Shown in pieces: positions 1 through 8,861 of a stretch of 64,000 nucleotides of DNA. The notes below the pieces were generated by a model. It did no database searches. It was not told the origin of the DNA and saw only the letters and a program-made list of their open reading frames with translations. The translations under genes and the position numbers were made by a program. This DNA is from an uncultured Flavobacteriaceae bacterium. Lineage in GTDB: Bacteria; Bacteroidota; Bacteroidia; Flavobacteriales; Flavobacteriaceae. Position 1 is the stretch's first letter, and every line of letters begins with the position of its first letter. Where the stretch lies: contig CALHGE010000037.1 in the NCBI GenBank assembly GCA_938029725.1, forward strand, positions 1 to 64,000. The letters run 5' to 3'.

Positions 1-113
1 TTTTTCAAAGATCCTTCAACATTTCCTAAGAAAGACTCTAAAGATTTCTTAGCTGCTGCTTTTGTGATGCCAGCATCAGCTGCCATTGCATCGATTAATT
101 CTGTTTTGTTCAT
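1..113 (-). CDS. HU family DNA-binding protein (N-terminal part, cut by window edge)
   Basis: Only the first 37 codons are inside the window; the gene continues beyond position 1. The start is the ATG at 113-111. The visible protein begins MNKTELIDAMAADAGITKAA and goes on with a Lys/Ala-rich helix and ESFLGNVEGSLKK, the helical N-terminus typical of HU/IHF histone-like proteins, which dimerise and bend DNA in the nucleoid. It lies downstream of fmt on the same strand but has its own promoter (159-188). The family call is firm, although the DNA-binding arm is not visible. Confidence 0.9.
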   Translation of the reverse strand, partial: MNKTELIDAMAADAGITKAAAKKSLESFLGNVEGSLK

Positions 114-158
114 AATGTGATTAAATTAATTGTTGTTAAAATAATTTTATACCTGTAA

Positions 159-188
159 CAAATTTATACGGATTTGCTTCAAACGCAA
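159..188 (-). promoter_or_regulatory. Promoter of the HU gene
   Basis: Read on the minus strand, TAAATTTG (166-159) matches the Bacteroidota -7 box TAnnTTTG, and a TTG lies 19 bp upstream at 188-186 as a -33 element. The HU start codon follows about 45 bp downstream. Confidence 0.6.
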
Positions 189-289
189 GTAAAATAGGGG
201 GTAATCCCCGTTTTTGTTGATAACTCAGGGCGTTTGTTGATAAAGTAGCCTATTTTTGACCATTCTCGCAGGTCAATGGCTATAGGTCT

Positions 290-1246
290 TTACACCACAT
301 AGGCCGATTTTGACAATTTTAGACCGTTTAGAACATCAACTGTTTTCATTTTTCGCTTATTTGGTAGTTGAATTTCCAGTAGTTTTATATAGCCCCCGTC
401 CACAGCTATCTTGAGCTCAGTTTTATCAAAAAGAACAGCTCCAATGGTTAGCGTATGTTTTTCTTTTTCTAGTGATGCCTGATAGATTTTTAGAAAGATC
501 GAATCCTCCCCGTTTTTTAAAGTAGTCCATGATGCAGGATAGGGGCTTAGACCTCTAATATGATTATAGATTTCATTGATTGATTTTTTCCAATCAACCT
601 CACAAGTGTCTTTAAATATCTTATGGGCAGATTTTAATTCTCTAGAATCATTTTGTTTTTGAGTTTTTACAGTACCCGTTTCAATATGTTGCACGGTAGT
701 AAGCACAAGCTCAGCACCAACAGCCATCAATTTATCGTGTAAGCTTCCGGCGGTATCGTCATCTGTAATCTTTAGTTTTTTCTGAAGTATGATTTCTCCC
801 GTATCAATTTTATCATCAATAAAGAAGGTGGTAACACCCGTTTCGGTTTCTCCATTTATGATAGCCCAGTTAATTGGTGCAGCACCTCTATATGACGGCA
901 GAAGGGAAGCATGTAAGTTAAACGTGCCTAATTCAGGCATTTGCCAAACGGCTTTCGGAAGCATGCGAAAGGCAACCACAATTTGTAGACTAGCCTCTAG
1001 AGCTGCCAGTGCTGCTAGAAAGTCTTCGCTTTTAAGATTTGTGGGTTGCAATACAGGTAGTCCCTTTTTAACCGCATAGCTCTTTACCGCAGATTCTTGA
1101 ACTTTTCGCCCTCTACCAGCGGGTCTATCAGGTGCCGTAATTACACCCACTACATCATAGTCATTCTCCACCAAAGTGCTTAAGGTAGCAACGGCAAAAT
1201 CCGGAGTACCCATAAAAACGATTCGTAATTTTTCTATTTTACTCAA
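290..1246 (-). CDS. fmt: Methionyl-tRNA formyltransferase
   Basis: Transfers a formyl group from 10-formyltetrahydrofolate to the methionine on initiator tRNA in the cytoplasm. The 318-residue length is normal. The formyltransferase domain (about 6-185) contains the catalytic Asn110, His112 and Asp148 in FNLHASLLPSYRG and KIDTGE, and the C-terminal tRNA-binding domain follows (about 207-310). The start is read as TTG at 1246, which overlaps the end of recQ by 8 bp; no ATG precedes the conserved LRIVFMGTPDFAV segment, so translation is probably coupled to recQ. It is the last gene of the NTPase-recQ-fmt run. Confidence 0.95.
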   Translation of the reverse strand: MSKIEKLRIVFMGTPDFAVATLSTLVENDYDVVGVITAPDRPAGRGRKVQESAVKSYAVKKGLPVLQPTNLKSEDFLAALAALEASLQIVVAFRMLPKAVWQMPELGTFNLHASLLPSYRGAAPINWAIINGETETGVTTFFIDDKIDTGEIILQKKLKITDDDTAGSLHDKLMAVGAELVLTTVQHIETGTVKTQKQNDSRELKSAHKIFKDTCEVDWKKSINEIYNHIRGLSPYPASWTTLKNGEDSIFLKIYQASLEKEKHTLTIGAVLFDKTELKIAVDGGYIKLLEIQLPNKRKMKTVDVLNGLKLSKSAYVV

Positions 1247-3137
1247 GTTCGTATTGGTTTTTTGTATTTATTCGTATCAGGCCATCTTCAAGTAGGTGCT
1301 GTATGACGAGCAAAATGTTTGCGTCCTTATATGATAGCTTTTCAATTAATTTTCTTGAAGTCATCGGACTTTCCTTCAAAAGCAAAAGTAATTCTTCGGA
1401 AATCAATACAAGCACCGTTTTGTTTGAATCACCTCTATTCATGCATATATCACAGATTTCACAGTCCTTTTCTGCTTTTTCTCCAAAATAGCGTAGCAGC
1501 TGCCTGCTTCGGCAAAGCTTCTTATTACTAATATAGGTGAGCATATGCTCCAAATTATCAGCTTTAATACGATGGCGCTCTTTTACCTTACTCGCAAAGA
1601 CATTAATGGTGATGTCATCTTCTCTAGGTACAAGAAAACTAATATCTAAATCGTTATGCTGTGCCGTATAGTTTATGATTTCGTCGTTTTTCAATTGCTC
1701 TAAAATTTTACTTACATGAGCTTCTGAGGTATTTGCTTTCTTAGAAATCATTCTGACATTGATTTTTGTGTCAAAATCAAAAATGCCCCCGTAGGTGCGT
1801 AATATGGTTTGTGCGACCGAAACAATGTTTTGATTCTTTTCGAAATAGTCAAAGAGGCTTGCTTTGGAAGCAATGAATTGAACGGACGACTTCTTTGAAA
1901 AAGATTCATTCAAAGCAATTACAGAATTCTGGTCTAGAATCTGCATGGTATTATAAGCCAAAAGGGTATTCAAGCTATAGGTAGAACAAAAGGCATTAAA
2001 ATTCAATTGAAATTTTTCATCCTTTCCTTCGCCATAGGCAATTTGAAAATAATTGTTCAACTTATTATAGACGAGTTTTAAAAAAGCCGTATCAGGTAAA
2101 ACACTTAAAAACTGCTTTTTAACAAGCTCAGCATCTGTTTTATTGGTAATTAGAATGGCTTCCGCGGCATTTCCATCTCTACCCGCTCTACCAGCTTCTT
2201 GAAAGTAATTCTCGATAGAATCAGGAATTTGAAAATGTACTACCAATTGAACATCTGGCTTGTCAATACCCATTCCGAAGGCGTTTGTAGCAACAATTAT
2301 CTTTATTTCATTCTGTAGCCATTGCTTCAGCTTCTTCTCTTTATCTTTTTTTGAAATGCCTCCGTGAAAATACGTTGCACTGCTTCCATTTGTGTTAAGG
2401 TATTGCGCTATATCTTGCGACAATCTTCTTGTTCGAACGTATACAATACCACTTTTATCTAGCCTTGAACAAAGTTGTTTGAGACGGTATCGCTTATCCT
2501 CTTCTCTATAAATTTTAAAGGATATGTTTTTTCTTGAGAAGGAATCTTTTACCACCAGAGGTGTTACAAACTTCAAAATATCAGTGATATCTGCAGCTAC
2601 TTGTTTTGTTGCCGTTGCCGTTAAAGCAATCATAGGGGTTTCGGGTAGTAATTCTCTTAAGATTGAACATTCTAAATATGCAGGCCTGAAATCATGCCCC
2701 CAATGCGATATGCAATGCGCTTCGTCAATTGCGATGAGATTTACATTCATCTTTTGAATACGCTCTTGCACGATATCTTGTTGCAAACGCTCAGGAGAAA
2801 GGTATAAAAATTTATAGCCACCAAACATGCAATTGTCTAATAGGTTATTTACTTCATCAAAAGGAATTCCGCCAGTCAGCGCAATTGCCTTTATTCCCTT
2901 TTCCCTTAGGCTGTCCACTTGATTTTGTATCAGTGCGATTAAAGGGGAGACGACAATACAAATACCCTCTTTTACTAACGCCGGAACTTGAAAGCACACT
3001 GATTTTCCACCTCCTGTTGGTAGCAATGCTAGCACATCTTTTTCTTGTAAAATGGCAGAAATGATTTTTTCTTGTGAGCCTCTAAAATCGGAAAAGCCCC
3101 AGTACTGCTGTAAGATTTCATTAGGGCTTTTGCGCAT
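1239..3137 (-). CDS. recQ: RecQ-family ATP-dependent DNA helicase
   Basis: A 3'-5' DNA helicase of recombination and replication-fork repair. Walker A TGGGKS is at about 41-46, the DEAH box at 138-141, and helicase motifs including QEAGRAGRDG follow in the second RecA lobe. The zinc-binding RecQ-CT cysteines are in the FGEKAEKDCEICDIC region. With 632 residues it is shorter than E. coli RecQ and shows no clear HRDC domain; the end is a winged-helix-like segment. The ATG at 3137 overlaps the stop of the upstream NTPase gene (TAATG), and its 3' end overlaps fmt, so the three genes look co-transcribed. Confidence 0.93.
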   Translation of the reverse strand: MRKSPNEILQQYWGFSDFRGSQEKIISAILQEKDVLALLPTGGGKSVCFQVPALVKEGICIVVSPLIALIQNQVDSLREKGIKAIALTGGIPFDEVNNLLDNCMFGGYKFLYLSPERLQQDIVQERIQKMNVNLIAIDEAHCISHWGHDFRPAYLECSILRELLPETPMIALTATATKQVAADITDILKFVTPLVVKDSFSRKNISFKIYREEDKRYRLKQLCSRLDKSGIVYVRTRRLSQDIAQYLNTNGSSATYFHGGISKKDKEKKLKQWLQNEIKIIVATNAFGMGIDKPDVQLVVHFQIPDSIENYFQEAGRAGRDGNAAEAILITNKTDAELVKKQFLSVLPDTAFLKLVYNKLNNYFQIAYGEGKDEKFQLNFNAFCSTYSLNTLLAYNTMQILDQNSVIALNESFSKKSSVQFIASKASLFDYFEKNQNIVSVAQTILRTYGGIFDFDTKINVRMISKKANTSEAHVSKILEQLKNDEIINYTAQHNDLDISFLVPREDDITINVFASKVKERHRIKADNLEHMLTYISNKKLCRSRQLLRYFGEKAEKDCEICDICMNRGDSNKTVLVLISEELLLLLKESPMTSRKLIEKLSYKDANILLVIQHLLEDGLIRINTKNQYELE

Positions 3138-3700
3138 TAAATGTTTTTTACACTATCCAATATAAAATCAACTCTATTTAAAATGGTATCCTTCGGAACT
3201 ACTTGAACATCATATCCGAAGCTGCTATAAGAATTTGCCAAGCATTCATTAATACGAAGAGATTCTTCATAAGTTTCGAAACGCTCATTATCTACAATGT
3301 GTATGTCTTTCCATGGAGGCATTAAAAAAATCATGTCATACTTGTTCGTCTTACAAACATTCTTAAACGATTCATCATATTGCTGACCAAAGCAATCCAT
3401 ATACGCTAAGACATCAGGAATTCCGCGGTCAAAAAATGCAAGCGCATCAGCTGATGCTATGACAGACTTGTACTGAGCTAACCGGGCGTCAAGTATCATT
3501 TGATTAAAGGCAGCTGGGTCAGTAAAAGAAACAATAGGATTGGATTGAAAAACGACATCGCTTTCCTCTGCTTTTTTCGCTAAGGTCATAGCGCGTATCA
3601 CTTCCTCAAGACAATGATATCCTTTTTGTTTTAATACTTCTATTACGGCTGTTTTTCCAGTACTCGGACCACCAGTAATGACTATTTTTTTAGTATTCAA
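3137..3700 (-). CDS. Small AAA-type NTPase (AAA_28-like)
   Basis: A 187-residue P-loop protein with Walker A GGPSTGKT at residues 10-17. Its overall pattern, IVITGGPSTGKTAVIEVLKQ with a later conserved FFDRGIPDVLAYMD segment, is that of the AAA_28 / thymidylate-kinase-like ATPases. The substrate is unknown. The start is read as TTG at 3700: a good -7 box lies just upstream (3726-3719), leaving about 12 nt of leader, and no ATG fits. It heads the NTPase-recQ-fmt run, so a DNA-metabolism link is possible but only by position. Confidence 0.8.
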   Translation of the reverse strand: MNTKKIVITGGPSTGKTAVIEVLKQKGYHCLEEVIRAMTLAKKAEESDVVFQSNPIVSFTDPAAFNQMILDARLAQYKSVIASADALAFFDRGIPDVLAYMDCFGQQYDESFKNVCKTNKYDMIFLMPPWKDIHIVDNERFETYEESLRINECLANSYSSFGYDVQVVPKDTILNRVDFILDSVKNI

Positions 3701-3718
3701 ATGCTTTATTTAATCTCA

Positions 3719-3726
3719 CAAAAGTA
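3719..3726 (-). promoter_or_regulatory. -7 box for the NTPase-recQ-fmt operon
   Basis: On the minus strand TACTTTTG matches TAnnTTTG and sits about 20 bp before the TTG start of the NTPase gene. No clear -33 TTG is seen. It is back-to-back with the plus-strand promoter at 3765-3772. Confidence 0.5.
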
Positions 3727-3764
3727 CGGAAACCATTAGTATTAGAAAATACAGTTTGAAGACC

Positions 3765-3772
3765 TATCTTTG
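3765..3772 (+). promoter_or_regulatory. -7 box for the DUF493 gene
   Basis: TATCTTTG matches TAnnTTTG. It overlaps the possible TTG codon at 3770, which shows that the protein must start at the ATG at 3788 and gives a very short leader. Confidence 0.5.
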
Positions 3773-3787
3773 TACAAAATAGCACGC

Positions 3788-4075
3788 ATGGACAGTCAAG
3801 AATCAGAAGATTTCTATAAAAAGTTAAAGGGACAATTGGCAGATACATCTTCTTGGCCTTCAGATTATCTGTATAAGTTTATTGTGCCAACAGATGAAGC
3901 TAAAATAAAAATAATTCAAGGTATCTTCGATAACACGGGGGCTGTGATTGAATCAAAGCAGTCTAAAAAAGGAAAATATACCAGTATTTCAATAACCGTA
4001 AACCTAGCAAGTCCAGATGCTGTTATCGAAAAATATAAAGCGGTCGGTAAGGTTGAGGGTGTTATCTCCCTATAA
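3788..4075 (+). CDS. DUF493 family protein (YbeD-like)
   Basis: A 95-residue cytoplasmic protein starting MDSQESEDFYKKLKGQL. The conserved core YLYKFIVPTDEAKIKII and the KGKYTSISITVNLASPD strand pattern are those of DUF493, a small ferredoxin-like ACT-type fold whose E. coli member is YbeD; the molecular role is unsettled. The ATG at 3788 is preferred over an in-frame TTG at 3770 because the latter lies inside the promoter box. It is divergent from the NTPase-recQ-fmt genes and upstream of DUF4290-murA. Confidence 0.85.
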   Translation: MDSQESEDFYKKLKGQLADTSSWPSDYLYKFIVPTDEAKIKIIQGIFDNTGAVIESKQSKKGKYTSISITVNLASPDAVIEKYKAVGKVEGVISL

Positions 4076-4091
4076 AATAGCATTTGTATTA

Positions 4092-4099
4092 TAATTTTG
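4092..4099 (+). promoter_or_regulatory. -7 box for DUF4290-murA
   Basis: TAATTTTG matches TAnnTTTG about 60 bp before the DUF4290 start. It suggests that DUF4290 and murA are transcribed apart from DUF493. Confidence 0.5.
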
Positions 4100-4158
4100 C
4101 TAATTTGCAGACGTTATAACAACACTTCCTTTTACTTTTTAAGCAAAAACCTTTCAAT

Positions 4159-4815
4159 TTGAATTTAGTAGAGAACTTAGAATACAATACTGAGCGTTCA
4201 CACCTCATTATTCCAGAATACGGTCGTCATTTTCAAAAGATGGTAGACCATGCAGTATCTATAGAAGATAGAGAAGAGCGCAATAAGATTGCAAAATCTA
4301 TCATTGACGTAATGGGTAATTTACAACCTCATTTACGCGATGTACCTGATTTTCAGCATAAGCTTTGGGATCAGTTATTTATCATGTCTGATTTTAAATT
4401 GGAGGTAGATTCGCCGTTTCCTATAACCTCTAAGGAGGCTTTACAGGAGCGCCCTGAGCCATTGGAATACCCTCAAAATTTTCCAAAATATCGTTTTTAC
4501 GGAAATAATATCAAGCGTATGATTGATGTTGCCGTTAGTTGGGATAAAGGAGATAAACGTGATGGGCTAGAGTATGCTATTGCCAATCACATGAAAAAGT
4601 GTTATCTAAATTGGAACAAAGATGTTGTTGATGACACCGCAATATTTAAGCATTTGGTTGAGCTATCAGATGGCCAAATTACTTTAACTGAAGAGACTGC
4701 TGTACTAACCGATAGCGGACAATTCTTAAAGAATAGAGTTGCGAAAACACCGCGACACACTTCGACTAAGAAAAATCACAGAACTAATAACAATCGCGGA
4801 AAAAAGCGATACTAA
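4159..4815 (+). CDS. DUF4290 domain-containing protein
   Basis: A 218-residue protein with the signature LEYNTERSHLIIPEYGRHFQKMVDHAV of the Bacteroidota-specific DUF4290 family; its function is not known. It is mostly helical and soluble, with a basic tail rich in Lys, Arg, Thr and Asn (about residues 195-218) that could bind nucleic acid. The start is read as TTG at 4159; the conserved family N-terminus begins only a few residues later and no ATG precedes it. Its stop lies 15 bp before murA, a typical neighbour in this group, so a link to cell-wall growth is possible but unproven. Confidence 0.85.
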   Translation: MNLVENLEYNTERSHLIIPEYGRHFQKMVDHAVSIEDREERNKIAKSIIDVMGNLQPHLRDVPDFQHKLWDQLFIMSDFKLEVDSPFPITSKEALQERPEPLEYPQNFPKYRFYGNNIKRMIDVAVSWDKGDKRDGLEYAIANHMKKCYLNWNKDVVDDTAIFKHLVELSDGQITLTEETAVLTDSGQFLKNRVAKTPRHTSTKKNHRTNNNRGKKRY

Positions 4816-4830
4816 TCTTCTCCATCTTAC

Positions 4831-6138
4831 ATGGGAACATTTAAAATTGAAGGCGGTCACCAACTCTCAGGTGAAATCACGCCACAAGGTGCAAAAAACG
4901 AAGCGCTACAGATCTTATGTGCAGTTTTGCTGACTCCTGAAGAAGTTGCAATTACCAATATACCTGATATCATTGACATCAATAAATTAATTGATTTATT
5001 GAGAGACCTAGGTGTTAAGGTTCAAAAAAAAGGCAAAGGTTCTTATTCCTTTAAAGCGGATGATATAAATCTTGATTATTTACAATCTGATGAGTTCAAA
5101 CGCGATGGCAGAGGTTTAAGAGGTTCTATCATGTTGGTTGGCCCTTTATTAGCTCGATTTGGAAAAGGATACATTCCGAAGCCAGGAGGTGATAAAATAG
5201 GAAGACGTAGATTAGATACTCACTTTGAAGGTTTTATCAGTTTAGGTGCTACCTTTAGATATAATAAAGAAGAATCTTTTTACGGTGTTGAAGCTGACAA
5301 ACTGAAAGGAACCTACATGTTGCTTGATGAGGCTTCCGTTACAGGTACCGCCAACATCGTTATGGCAGCCGTTCTTGCCGAAGGTGAGACTACAATATAC
5401 AATGCAGCTTGCGAACCGTATTTACAACAATTGTGTAAGATGTTAAACCGCATGGGAGCTAAAATCTCAGGTGTTGGTTCTAACCTTTTGACTATACAAG
5501 GTGTTGATTCTCTTGGCGGAACAGCGCATCGCATGCTTCCTGATATGATTGAAATTGGAAGTTGGATTGGTCTTGCTGCTATGACCAAAAGTGAACTGAC
5601 CATCAAAGATGTCAGTTGGGATGACCTAGGGCAAATACCCTCAGTATTTCGAAAATTAGGAATTCAGCTCGAAAGAAAAGGAGATGACATCTATATTCCT
5701 GCCCACAAAGATGGTTATGAAATACAAAATTATATCGATGGTTCTATTTTAACTATAGCCGACGCACCATGGCCAGGTATGACTCCAGATTTATTGAGTA
5801 TTATATTGGTAATGGCTACGCAGGCTAGGGGTGAAGTGGTCATTCATCAAAAGATGTTTGAGAGTCGTTTGTTTTTTGTGGATAAGATTTTAGATATGGG
5901 GGCCAAGGTTATTTTGTGTGACCCGCATCGCGCAACAGTAATTGGTCTTGATTTTAAATCTACTTTAAAAGCAACCACAATGACTTCACCTGATATTCGC
6001 GCAGGTGTTTCATTACTAATTGCAGCCTTGTCTGCAAAAGGGACTTCAATAATTCATAATATCGAGCAAATTGACCGAGGCTATGAGAATATTGATGAAC
6101 GCTTACGTGCGATCGGCGCTAAGATTGAGCGAATTTAG
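4831..6138 (+). CDS. murA: UDP-N-acetylglucosamine 1-carboxyvinyltransferase, Asp-type active site
   Basis: Catalyses the first committed step of peptidoglycan synthesis, adding enolpyruvate from PEP to UDP-GlcNAc. The 435-residue length and two-lobed EPSP-synthase fold are normal, and the essential lysine is present as Lys22 in QGAKNEAL. The loop that holds the catalytic cysteine in E. coli MurA (Cys115, in PGGC) reads KPGGDKIGRRRLDTH here, so Asp121 (codon 5191-5193) replaces Cys. That substitution keeps activity but is known from other bacteria to prevent covalent capture by fosfomycin. It is downstream of DUF4290 and followed by a strong terminator. Confidence 0.96.
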   Translation: MGTFKIEGGHQLSGEITPQGAKNEALQILCAVLLTPEEVAITNIPDIIDINKLIDLLRDLGVKVQKKGKGSYSFKADDINLDYLQSDEFKRDGRGLRGSIMLVGPLLARFGKGYIPKPGGDKIGRRRLDTHFEGFISLGATFRYNKEESFYGVEADKLKGTYMLLDEASVTGTANIVMAAVLAEGETTIYNAACEPYLQQLCKMLNRMGAKISGVGSNLLTIQGVDSLGGTAHRMLPDMIEIGSWIGLAAMTKSELTIKDVSWDDLGQIPSVFRKLGIQLERKGDDIYIPAHKDGYEIQNYIDGSILTIADAPWPGMTPDLLSIILVMATQARGEVVIHQKMFESRLFFVDKILDMGAKVILCDPHRATVIGLDFKSTLKATTMTSPDIRAGVSLLIAALSAKGTSIIHNIEQIDRGYENIDERLRAIGAKIERI

Positions 6139-6159
6139 AATGCAATAGCGATAAAAAAT

Positions 6160-6198
6160 AAAAAGCCCCAAACTCTTTCTTAGTGTTTGGGGCTTTTT
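6160..6198 (+). terminator. Rho-independent terminator after murA
   Basis: A perfect 14-bp inverted repeat (6160-6173 and 6185-6198) with an 11-nt loop, GC-rich in the middle and ending in T5. The A-tract on the other arm means it could also act for the minus-strand gene ending at 6393. Confidence 0.9.
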
Positions 6199-6199
6199 G

Positions 6200-6392
6200 T
6201 TGCTTCAGCACGAAGTTGAAAATTTCGCACAGTTAAGAATTACTATTTCACAAGCTTTGTAAAAAAAAGCAAATGCAAGCTCTCCTCACTTTTTCCAAGG
6301 CGAGGTGCCCGAAGGCTAGGGTGGTTTTGTTTCTCTAAAAAGTTAAAAACTGCAGGCACTTAGTTGCTAGGCTACATACTGCGTAGCAAAAA
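6200..6392. other. Intergenic stretch with a repeat-like G-rich segment
   Basis: No gene is seen. The part around 6275-6340 (CTCTCCTC, then AAGGCGAGGTGCCCGAAGGC and GGGTGG) looks like the degenerate short intergenic repeats common in Flavobacteria, but no second copy is present in the window. Confidence 0.25.
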
Positions 6393-8237
6393 TCAAATAG
6401 TTTCTACAAAATTCAAAAAGACTTTTTTATGTAGCTCGAGATCCATATTTGGAGAAAGTGATACCCGTACAATATAATCTTTGTCCCCTTCCTTAGTGGT
6501 TCCTTGCGTTGATGTAGCTGGTATGGTCCAATAACACCCATTTAATTGGCCATAGCTGACACAGAACTTGCTCTCATTAGGAATTTCTGTAATCATTAAA
6601 TTGATTAGTGTATGGTTTAAGGTTCGCTTATACGCTTCTTTTTCTTCATCAGTAGTGCCTTTAGTAGGTAGGTCTAATGAAAACACAGATGGTGTAAATT
6701 CTTGGTGAGCCAATGCTGACGATACAAAATTGATTTTAGCTGCTGGCAAGGTAGCCTTGATGAAGTTTACAAATTCACGTGTATTGAGATAAGCATCATG
6801 AATTCTTTGTTTCATGGAAGGTAATTGTTTTGCCAATATTTCCATTTGAAGATTTGTAGCCTCGTTATCACAAAGCTTTAGATGCAGCTCTATTTTATCT
6901 AACAAAGCTTCTGTTTTTTTATTTCCGACACAGTAGCCAGCAGTACATAGTCCGCCACTTGGAAATTTCGATCCACTAGCATACGAAATAGTTCGAATTG
7001 TTGAGAGTATTTCATCTTCACCTAAAAAATGCACGTTAGGGCAAAAGGTTTGATCCAAAATAAAAACGGGGTCTATCGCTATTTCACCCTGTGCAGTTTT
7101 ACGAGGTATGCTTAAAACATGTTTTAATTTTTCAAGGTCTGGAACTTCAACTCTAGGGTTTGTCGGAATTTCAGCTATTATATAAGGTACAGCATCTTCA
7201 TTAGCGATTTTATTTAATACAATATCAATACTTTGAACCATATCATTATCACCATCAACGGGTAAATCGACCACTTCTACATTAGCAATGCAAGCAGCAA
7301 TACGTCTGGCTTGGTCATTGGTGCCACCATAACAATTTGGAGGAACTATGATTTTAATGGCCTTACCTATATGTTTTTCTACAGCATTGTCAATAAGCCC
7401 CATCATAATAGCATACTGAATAGATAGGCCGCTAGAACCAACTAGGGCTTTTGTATTTGTACCTGTAATGGCTGCAATTGAATCTAAGACAAGTGCTGTA
7501 TTGGTATCGTTATTACTTTGCTTGGTAGTAAAAGAAGCCCCCTCTGTTAGCGATTTTAAGGCAGTAAGAGAATTGGCTGGGGTCATGGCAATAGTCTCTC
7601 TTCGTCTCACATGTTGAATTTCTGATATATAGCTATCATTTGACTTGCCATTTACCAATAAGATACTTCCTAGCTTCTTCTGAAGACTAATAAAAAAGTC
7701 AATAGCAGGGTCGAGATTAAAATTACCAATTTCATCTTGTTCTGAAATGAAGATGCTACTTCCATTAAAAAAAGAAATATCTTCTGCTTTCTTAATATTC
7801 TTTAACTCAAACTTATACCCATAAATACGGCGTAATATATCGGCATCAAAAGAATCTGGTAATTCACCTATATAATTTATCTGGGTGTTTTTATTTGCCA
7901 ATAAATTTTTTCTTAGAATTGCCAAAATAGGAACCGTCTTCGACGAAAAACTGATTACATTTTTTGATTCTAGATGGTTTAAGTCAGCAACTACCCATTC
8001 TAGGATACAAGATAATGGATGGCCTAAGCGAATATAGTCGTAAGCGGTGGGTAACTCTTTTAGTGCTGATGATTCGAAATTATCGTCATTGAATAAGTTT
8101 TTTAACTGCGCTAAGAATTGATTTTTAGCCAATTTTTCATCATAAATATCTAAACGATGTGTGGTTAGACGCAACCAACCAATTGGCATATTCTCTAGTA
8201 CACTTTTAATATAATTCAGTATTTTATTGTCTTCCAT
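6393..8237 (-). CDS. PLP-dependent transferase, Cys/Met-metabolism-like, with long N-terminal extension
   Basis: About 614 residues. From about residue 265 it shows a fold-type-I PLP enzyme: GSSGLSIQYAIMMGLI (cofactor phosphate loop), IAEIPTNPRVEVPDL, ILDQTFCPN (Asp binding the pyridine N), and SGSKFPSGGLC with the likely Schiff-base Lys424. This resembles distant cystathionine gamma-synthase/beta-lyase relatives, but the first ~200 residues match nothing I recognise and the substrate is unknown. The ATG at 8237 is preferred to the GTG at 8246 because AAAGGTG lies a few bases upstream as a ribosome binding site. It is a single gene converging on murA. Confidence 0.75.
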   Translation of the reverse strand: MEDNKILNYIKSVLENMPIGWLRLTTHRLDIYDEKLAKNQFLAQLKNLFNDDNFESSALKELPTAYDYIRLGHPLSCILEWVVADLNHLESKNVISFSSKTVPILAILRKNLLANKNTQINYIGELPDSFDADILRRIYGYKFELKNIKKAEDISFFNGSSIFISEQDEIGNFNLDPAIDFFISLQKKLGSILLVNGKSNDSYISEIQHVRRRETIAMTPANSLTALKSLTEGASFTTKQSNNDTNTALVLDSIAAITGTNTKALVGSSGLSIQYAIMMGLIDNAVEKHIGKAIKIIVPPNCYGGTNDQARRIAACIANVEVVDLPVDGDNDMVQSIDIVLNKIANEDAVPYIIAEIPTNPRVEVPDLEKLKHVLSIPRKTAQGEIAIDPVFILDQTFCPNVHFLGEDEILSTIRTISYASGSKFPSGGLCTAGYCVGNKKTEALLDKIELHLKLCDNEATNLQMEILAKQLPSMKQRIHDAYLNTREFVNFIKATLPAAKINFVSSALAHQEFTPSVFSLDLPTKGTTDEEKEAYKRTLNHTLINLMITEIPNESKFCVSYGQLNGCYWTIPATSTQGTTKEGDKDYIVRVSLSPNMDLELHKKVFLNFVETI

Positions 8238-8369
8238 AATGTTCACCTTTGATCAGTCGGAAATATACATCAATTAGATGTTTCTCAAAGTGTGACCAGA
8301 CGTTTTCTTACACTTTAGCAATCGTTTTATCTAAACCTTGTTTCTGGGTCGTTGTGGTTGTACACTGCT

Positions 8370-8804
8370 TCATTCTTCGTAAATATCAAATTTAGCAGAG
8401 AAAGCGCTCATTAATTCTTTGTTTGAAAAATCATTCTCGTTCATAGTTGAGAGCTGTTCTAAAAAAATATCAAATTCGCCATTTTTAAAAAGGGTAAGCA
8501 TTTTTCCTCCATCTACAGATTTCGCTTCGTGCCAAACATTCGGAGGTACAGTGATCGTATCACCTTCTCTAAGTGTTATTGTTTCGTCATCAAAAATGAG
8601 CTCAAGTTCACCAACTAACATATAAAAAACCTCAGTCATTATTTTATGATGATGTCGTTTTAAATGAAACCCTGGTTTTATGGTATCTTCCACAACGCAT
8701 AACTCGCCATTCGTATGCCGAGATGAGAGCTTAATAAAGCAATGATCTTGTGCATAATTGTAATTTTCACCTTCCCCTTTTCTTATGAGTTCTTTTGTTT
8801 TCAT
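8370..8804 (-). CDS. Cupin domain protein
   Basis: A 144-residue single-domain cupin. The metal-binding first motif is FHLKRHHHKIMTEVFYMLVGE and the second is DTITVPPNVWHEAKS, giving the His/Glu/His ligands of a small beta-barrel. Such proteins are often isomerases, dioxygenases or sugar-binding proteins; the substrate cannot be told. The start is the ATG at 8804: the longer frame to 8864 runs through the promoter box at 8869-8862. It stands alone between an apparently empty stretch and the PLP-enzyme gene. Confidence 0.8.
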   Translation of the reverse strand: MKTKELIRKGEGENYNYAQDHCFIKLSSRHTNGELCVVEDTIKPGFHLKRHHHKIMTEVFYMLVGELELIFDDETITLREGDTITVPPNVWHEAKSVDGGKMLTLFKNGEFDIFLEQLSTMNENDFSNKELMSAFSAKFDIYEE

Positions 8805-8861
8805 TAGTTGTTTTAATTTGTATTGTCTAGATATACAGCGCAGACGACGTACGAACCTGTT

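Noticed and set aside
4739..4933. 64-residue frame overlapping DUF4290 and murA
   Set aside because: A shadow of two well-supported genes in another frame.
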